Below are positions 32,864-36,146 of a stretch of DNA of 36,146 nt, one piece after another; the stretch's first letter is position 1, and every line of letters starts with the position of its first letter. The DNA comes from an uncultured Acidobacteriota bacterium. GTDB lineage: Bacteria; Acidobacteriota; Terriglobia; Terriglobales; Acidobacteriaceae. The notes under the pieces were generated by a model that was not told the DNA's origin, searched no databases, and saw only the letters and a list, made by a program, of their open reading frames with translations. The stretch lies in NCBI GenBank assembly GCA_903832475.1, contig CAILBQ010000569.1, positions 1 through 36,146 of the forward strand, in the 5' to 3' direction. The position numbers and the translations under genes are program-made.

Positions 32864-33874
32864 ATGTCTGAACCAAACAAGCGCCCCATCATCGTCATCA
32901 AGAAAAAAGGCGGCCACGGCGGCCATCACGGCGGCGCATGGAAGGTGGCTTATGCCGACTTTGTTACCGCGATGATGGCGCTGTTCATCGTGCTGTGGCT
33001 GCTGAATTCCAGCGTCAAAGTGAAGAAGGCTGTCGCCGGCTACTTCAACGATCCGAAGAGCTCCTCCAAGGAAACCGGGTCGGACAAGTTGGGTGACGAC
33101 GACAGCATTCCTGTCGACAAGAAAAACGTGGAGAAGCTAAAGGAACAAATTCAAAAAGCAATCAAAGAACAAAAGGACCTGGAAAAGCTGGCCAAGCAGA
33201 TCGAGATCACTATCACGCCAGAAGGCCTGCGCATCGAGTTGATTGAAGACAAGAAGGGCACCTTCTTCGAGAGCGGCAGCGCCAAGCTGAGTAGCACCGG
33301 TCAGGAGCTGTTGGGCATGCTTGCCGGGCAGCTCAAGACCTTGCCCAACCGGCTGCTGCTGGAAGGTCACACCGATGCGCAGCCTTATTCGAGCGACAAC
33401 GGCTACACCAACTGGGAGCTCTCCGCCGACCGTGCCAACTCCGCGCGGCGGCTGCTGCAACAGGATGGCGTTGGCACAGGACAGATTTCGCAAGTGCGTG
33501 GTTTCGCCGACCAGATGCTGCGTGTGAAGAACGATCCTCTCGACCCTACCAACCGGCGCATTTCACTGATCGTTCAATGGGTGCAGGCAACCGGGCCGCC
33601 GGAAGCCGCGAGCAAGGAAGGTGAGACGAAGGAAGGCGCAAAAGCCGAGGCAAGCAAGGCCGGCGACGCCAGGCAGCCTGAGAGCAAGGCTGGGGATTCA
33701 GCGCCCGCGAAGAGCGAAGAAGGTAAGGGCGAAGCAGCCAAGCCTGCGGCAACTTCAGCAGCAACAACCCCGGCTTCTGCAGCCGCTGGCAAGCCAGCCG
33801 CAAGAGCCGTTGCGCCCAAGCCCGGTTTGATGGACCGGCTCAAGGGCATGCTGCCGGGAAGCAAGAAGAAATAG
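32864..33874 (+). CDS. motB: Flagellar motor stator protein MotB
   Basis: A 336-residue stator subunit that anchors the motor to peptidoglycan and carries the proton-binding aspartate. After the basic Gly/His-rich start (IVIKKKGGHGGHHGG) comes the conserved AYADFVTAMMALFIVLWLL with D32. A charged linker (about 60-115) leads to an OmpA-like domain (about 115-242: FFESGSAKLSSTGQELL, LLLEGHTDAQPY, NWELSADRANSARRLL, NRRISLIVQ). Residues 243-336 form an Ala/Lys/Glu/Pro-rich low-complexity tail ending in a basic amphipathic GLMDRLKGMLPGSKKK, which is not part of the classical MotB. The gene ends directly against the cstA stop codon on the other strand, with no base between them. Confidence 0.95.
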   Translation: MSEPNKRPIIVIKKKGGHGGHHGGAWKVAYADFVTAMMALFIVLWLLNSSVKVKKAVAGYFNDPKSSSKETGSDKLGDDDSIPVDKKNVEKLKEQIQKAIKEQKDLEKLAKQIEITITPEGLRIELIEDKKGTFFESGSAKLSSTGQELLGMLAGQLKTLPNRLLLEGHTDAQPYSSDNGYTNWELSADRANSARRLLQQDGVGTGQISQVRGFADQMLRVKNDPLDPTNRRISLIVQWVQATGPPEAASKEGETKEGAKAEASKAGDARQPESKAGDSAPAKSEEGKGEAAKPAATSAATTPASAAAGKPAARAVAPKPGLMDRLKGMLPGSKKK

Positions 33875-35740
33875 CTAGCAGCAGCGATACGGCGCAGCCG
33901 GTTCCAGGGCCACCTTGCCGGGCTCGCTCGTCAACGCGTCCTGCGATGGCGGAGGCACACCGCGCAGCGTTTCGATGCAGCGCACCGCCGCCAGGCCCAC
34001 GATGACGATAGCGCCCACAATGAATACCGACATGAGGCTGATCTCGATCCATCCCTGCAACTCGCTACCCGGCTTGTGCGCCATGGGCCAGAAGAGATTC
34101 TCAATCGAGAGCGTGCCGGCACATACCGTGGTCACCAGCACAAACAACGCCGGCACCAGCGTGCACCACGCATAGCGCGCCTTGCCATGATTCACGAGGT
34201 ATGTCGTCATGGTGGCGAGCGCGATTGACGCAAGCAGTTGGTTCGCTGTTCCGAAGAGCGGCCAGATGGTGGCGATGGTTCCGCCCCAGATGAGGTAGCC
34301 CCAGCTGATGACAATTACGGCAGTCGCGAGCAGGTTGGAGGGCAGCCAGTTGGGCCGGCCCAGCGGCTTGTAGATCTTGCCCATCAGCTCCTGCATGACG
34401 TAGCGGGCAACGCGTGTTCCGGCATCGATCGTCGTCAGAATAAACAGCGCCTCGAACATGATGGCGTAGTGATACCAGTAGCCAGTCAAAGCCGCCATGC
34501 CGGGGATGCCGCGAAAGATCTGAGCCATGCCGATGGCCAGCGAAACCGCCCCGCCCGTCCGTCCCGCAAGCTGCTCGCCAACCTCGCGCGAAAATTCCGG
34601 CAGGTTCACCGCATGCATGCCGAGATGCGCATACAAGGCCGGAGGCACGTTGATGGCGAAGTAATCGCCCGGCGCCAGCGAGCAGGCCGCAATCAGCGCA
34701 AGCACGCCGACCAGCGACTCGGCCAACATGGCTCCATAGCCGATGAAGCGAGCTTCTGTTTCCTTGTCGATCAGCTTCGGCGTGGTGCCTGAAGCCACCA
34801 GCGAATGAAATCCAGAGATCGCTCCGCAGGCAATGGTCACAAACAGGAAGGGAAAAAGCTTGCCCGGAATGACCGGGCCCCCGCCATGCACGTACTGTGT
34901 AAACGCCGGAAACTGCAGCTGTGGATGCACGATCAGCACTCCGGCAATCAGCGCCGCCAGCGTGCCCAGCTTCACATACGTGGACAGATAATCGCGCGGC
35001 TCGAGCAGCAGCCATACCGGCAGCACCGAGGCCAGGAACCCATACGCGCAGAGCAGCAGCACGATCTGATGTCCGTTGAAGAGGAGCAGGTGCGCAAAGG
35101 AAGAATTTGCGATCCAGTGGCCGCCGATCAGCGCGCCCATAATCGCCAGCACGCCAAAGATCGACGGCGCCAGCACCACGATCATGCCTCTGTTGCTCTT
35201 GAACATCCATACGCCCATGATCATGGCGATGGGAATGGTGCTGCCGATGGTGAAGATCCCCCACGGGCTCTGGCTCAGGGCATTCACGACAATAATGGCC
35301 AGGCCAGCCATGGCCACGATGAGAATCAACAGAACCGCGATCATGGCCAGCAGGCCGGTGAACGGGCCGACCTCGCGCTGCACAATATACGGGAGCGATT
35401 TTCCGTTGTGGCGCAGCGAACCGATGAGCACCGTCAAGTCCTGCACCGCGCCGGCGAGCACCGCTCCCGCCACCAGCCAGATCAGCCCTGGCGCATAGCC
35501 GAACTGCGCGGCCAGTGTCGGCCCCACCAGCGGCCCGGCCCCGGCAATCGCTGCGAAATGGTGTCCGAACACCACCCACTTGGGCGAGGGCACATAGTTG
35601 TGCCCGTCCTTAAAGCGATGCGCCGGCGTGATGTTGCGATCGTCCAGCATGAACGCACGCGTCGCCAGCAGCGCGCTGTAGTAGCGATACGCCACGACAA
35701 AAATGCCCAGGACAACCAGCAGCAAGGGAAGCGTATTCAC
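33875..35740 (-). CDS. cstA: Carbon starvation protein CstA family transporter
   Basis: A 621-residue polytopic inner-membrane protein of the CstA family, implicated in peptide or pyruvate uptake under carbon limitation. Characteristic segments are LDDRNITPAHRFKDGHNYVPSPKWVVFGHHFAAIAGAGPLVGP near the N-terminus, VQDLTVLIGSLRHNGKSL, GAISGFHSLVASGTTPK, and the C-terminal WPLFGTANQLLASIAL. More than fourteen hydrophobic helices can be counted. The start is a GTG at 35740 with GAGG 14 nt upstream, so the exact start is less certain. The DUF466/YbdD-type small partner often found beside cstA is not seen; a different 40-residue membrane protein is encoded just upstream instead. Confidence 0.94.
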   Translation of the reverse strand: MNTLPLLLVVLGIFVVAYRYYSALLATRAFMLDDRNITPAHRFKDGHNYVPSPKWVVFGHHFAAIAGAGPLVGPTLAAQFGYAPGLIWLVAGAVLAGAVQDLTVLIGSLRHNGKSLPYIVQREVGPFTGLLAMIAVLLILIVAMAGLAIIVVNALSQSPWGIFTIGSTIPIAMIMGVWMFKSNRGMIVVLAPSIFGVLAIMGALIGGHWIANSSFAHLLLFNGHQIVLLLCAYGFLASVLPVWLLLEPRDYLSTYVKLGTLAALIAGVLIVHPQLQFPAFTQYVHGGGPVIPGKLFPFLFVTIACGAISGFHSLVASGTTPKLIDKETEARFIGYGAMLAESLVGVLALIAACSLAPGDYFAINVPPALYAHLGMHAVNLPEFSREVGEQLAGRTGGAVSLAIGMAQIFRGIPGMAALTGYWYHYAIMFEALFILTTIDAGTRVARYVMQELMGKIYKPLGRPNWLPSNLLATAVIVISWGYLIWGGTIATIWPLFGTANQLLASIALATMTTYLVNHGKARYAWCTLVPALFVLVTTVCAGTLSIENLFWPMAHKPGSELQGWIEISLMSVFIVGAIVIVGLAAVRCIETLRGVPPPSQDALTSEPGKVALEPAAPYRCC

Positions 35741-35855
35741 AAGCGGGGAAGCACCTCAAAGCCTGGCGGGAAAAGCCTGGCGAGCTGTTCGGCAAGTATA
35801 TCAATGGCGAACTGCCCCCTTGCTCCTCGCTCCCCACGCCCAAGAATCTGGCTCC

Positions 35856-35978
35856 TCAATAAGTAAAGTACAGCCGCACCAGCGCCATTCCAAAGGCAAA
35901 GGCAAACCCATACTTGAATGACTCAATATCGATCGCAGTTCTACCCCTCTTGCGAACAAGCCGTCCGAGCAATGACAT
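35856..35978 (-). CDS. 40-residue predicted small membrane protein
   Basis: An unannotated-type small ORF with a strong GGGAGGG Shine-Dalgarno directly before its ATG at 35978. The product begins with a basic head (MSLLGRLVRKRGRTAIDIES) and continues with a hydrophobic segment rich in Phe, Gly and Ala (FKYGFAFAFGMALVRLYF), ending FTY. This is the pattern of a single-pass inner-membrane miniprotein with a positive cytosolic N-terminus. It lies 115 nt before cstA on the same strand, behind a sigma-70-type promoter that overlaps a near-perfect palindrome. I do not recognise a family, and it is not the DUF466/YbdD partner of CstA. A regulatory or chaperone role for a transporter is only a suggestion. 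Confidence 0.55.
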   Translation of the reverse strand: MSLLGRLVRKRGRTAIDIESFKYGFAFAFGMALVRLYFTY

Positions 35979-36012
35979 TGTCCCTCCCGAGGCCAACGGG
36001 CTCAGCAGGGGG

Positions 36013-36027
36013 AGCCCTCATAGGGCT
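36013..36027. terminator. Short hairpin followed by T residues on the plus strand
   Basis: AGCCCT-CAT-AGGGCT forms a perfect 6-bp stem followed by TTTTAT on the plus strand. No plus-strand gene ends nearby, so a terminator role there has no obvious purpose. On the minus strand it would sit in the leader of the 40-residue gene, preceded by AAAA. Confidence 0.3.
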
Positions 36028-36030
36028 TTT

Positions 36031-36051
36031 ATAGTGTCATTATGGCACTAT
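36031..36051. promoter_or_regulatory. 21-bp near-perfect palindrome, candidate operator
   Basis: Arms ATAGTG and CACTAT are exact complements, and the inner bases continue the symmetry (CAT/ATG around a central T) with a single T-G wobble. It covers the -10 box of the minus-strand promoter, so a dimeric repressor bound here would block transcription toward the 40-residue gene and cstA. Confidence 0.6.
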
Positions 36052-36067
36052 CGTCCACCATGTTCAA
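36039..36067 (-). promoter_or_regulatory. Sigma-70-type promoter toward the small membrane protein and cstA
   Basis: Minus-strand TTGAAC-N17-CATAAT, with four of six matches at -35, five of six at -10, and ideal spacing. Transcription would start about 55 nt ahead of the ATG at 35978. The -10 lies in the centre of the 21-bp palindrome. Confidence 0.6.
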
Positions 36068-36091
36068 CTCGAAATGCCGGGGTGGTATCCT
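36063..36091 (+). promoter_or_regulatory. Candidate promoter for the right-end gene
   Basis: TTCAAC-N17-TATCCT on the plus strand. Its -35 overlaps the -35 of the minus-strand promoter. The -10 ends seven nt before the ATG at 36099, so an mRNA from it would be leaderless or nearly so. Confidence 0.35.
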
Positions 36092-36098
36092 ACGCGTA

Positions 36099-36146
36099 AT
36101 GAAGGCTACGGACTCAAAATCGGCACAAGCTAGCGAATACGACAGG
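36099..36146 (+). CDS. N-terminus of an unidentified gene (partial)
   Basis: An open frame starting ATG at 36099 (MKATDSKSAQASEYDR) runs off the window. An in-frame ATG at 36060 would add 13 residues, but it lies inside the candidate promoter and has no Shine-Dalgarno. Sixteen residues are too few to name a family. Its position beside a palindromic operator and divergent promoters suggests a transcriptional regulator acting on the site, but that is guesswork. Confidence 0.35.
   Translation, partial: MKATDSKSAQASEYDR

Noticed and set aside
35741-35855. Repeated AAGCCTGGCG segments just upstream of cstA
   Set aside because: Two short imperfect copies in GC-rich sequence, not symmetrical and not placed like an operator; probably chance.

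Overview
The window looks like a chromosomal segment of an acidobacterium, most likely class Terriglobia. This is an inference from protein style and synteny: high-GC coding, several TTG/GTG starts, a one-piece GH18-deacetylase-GT2 protein, and a type II NADH dehydrogenase beside serS. No rRNA or tRNA gene, CRISPR array, insertion sequence or phage gene was seen. The left end cuts a sodium:solute symporter and the right end cuts an unidentified plus-strand gene.

Layout. 1-2620 (minus strand): symporter N-terminus, a 410-nt gap, then trxB, yggS and a DUF167 gene, the last two overlapping by 4 bp. 2830-11462 (plus): a small unknown protein, a large secreted protein whose zinc-protease motif has decayed, an acyltransferase-3 membrane protein, then ndh-serS-unknown-lolA. 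11485-16712: a GT-C glycosyltransferase (minus) divergent from a 1176-residue GH18/NodB/GT2 protein (plus). 16741-20570 (minus): an unknown 221-residue protein behind a flagellar sigma-28-like promoter, then a three-gene operon for an outer-membrane protein, a mono-heme cytochrome c and a di-heme peroxidase-like lipoprotein. 20775-26597 (plus): pruA-type dehydrogenase, inositol-phosphatase family enzyme, a conserved protein of unknown function, and an M28 peptidase. 26652-33874: a LuxR-type regulator (minus) divergent from a signalling and motility block (plus) holding a receiver/thioredoxin-reductase-like fusion, a cNMP-binding histidine kinase, a degenerate GGDEF protein, motA and motB. 33875-36146: cstA and a 40-residue membrane protein (minus), a divergent control region, and the start of a plus-strand gene.

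How it fits together. Three intergenic sites match the FliA (sigma-28) consensus TAAAGTTT-N11-GCCGATAA with exact spacing. They precede the GGDEF-motA-motB operon, the LuxR-type regulator and the 221-residue protein. This suggests one flagellar regulon that includes two decayed signalling domains, a GGDEF domain without its signature and a receiver without its aspartate, plus a new candidate flagellar protein. Next to it is a probable two-component pair whose output is a flavoprotein instead of a transcription factor. That flavoprotein has lost both dithiol sites expected from its folds. A second regulatory region (20655-20703) carries a 17-bp direct repeat, 32 bp apart, between the cytochrome operon and pruA. 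A third (36031-36091) combines a 21-bp near-perfect palindrome with back-to-back promoters ahead of the cstA genes and the truncated right-end gene.
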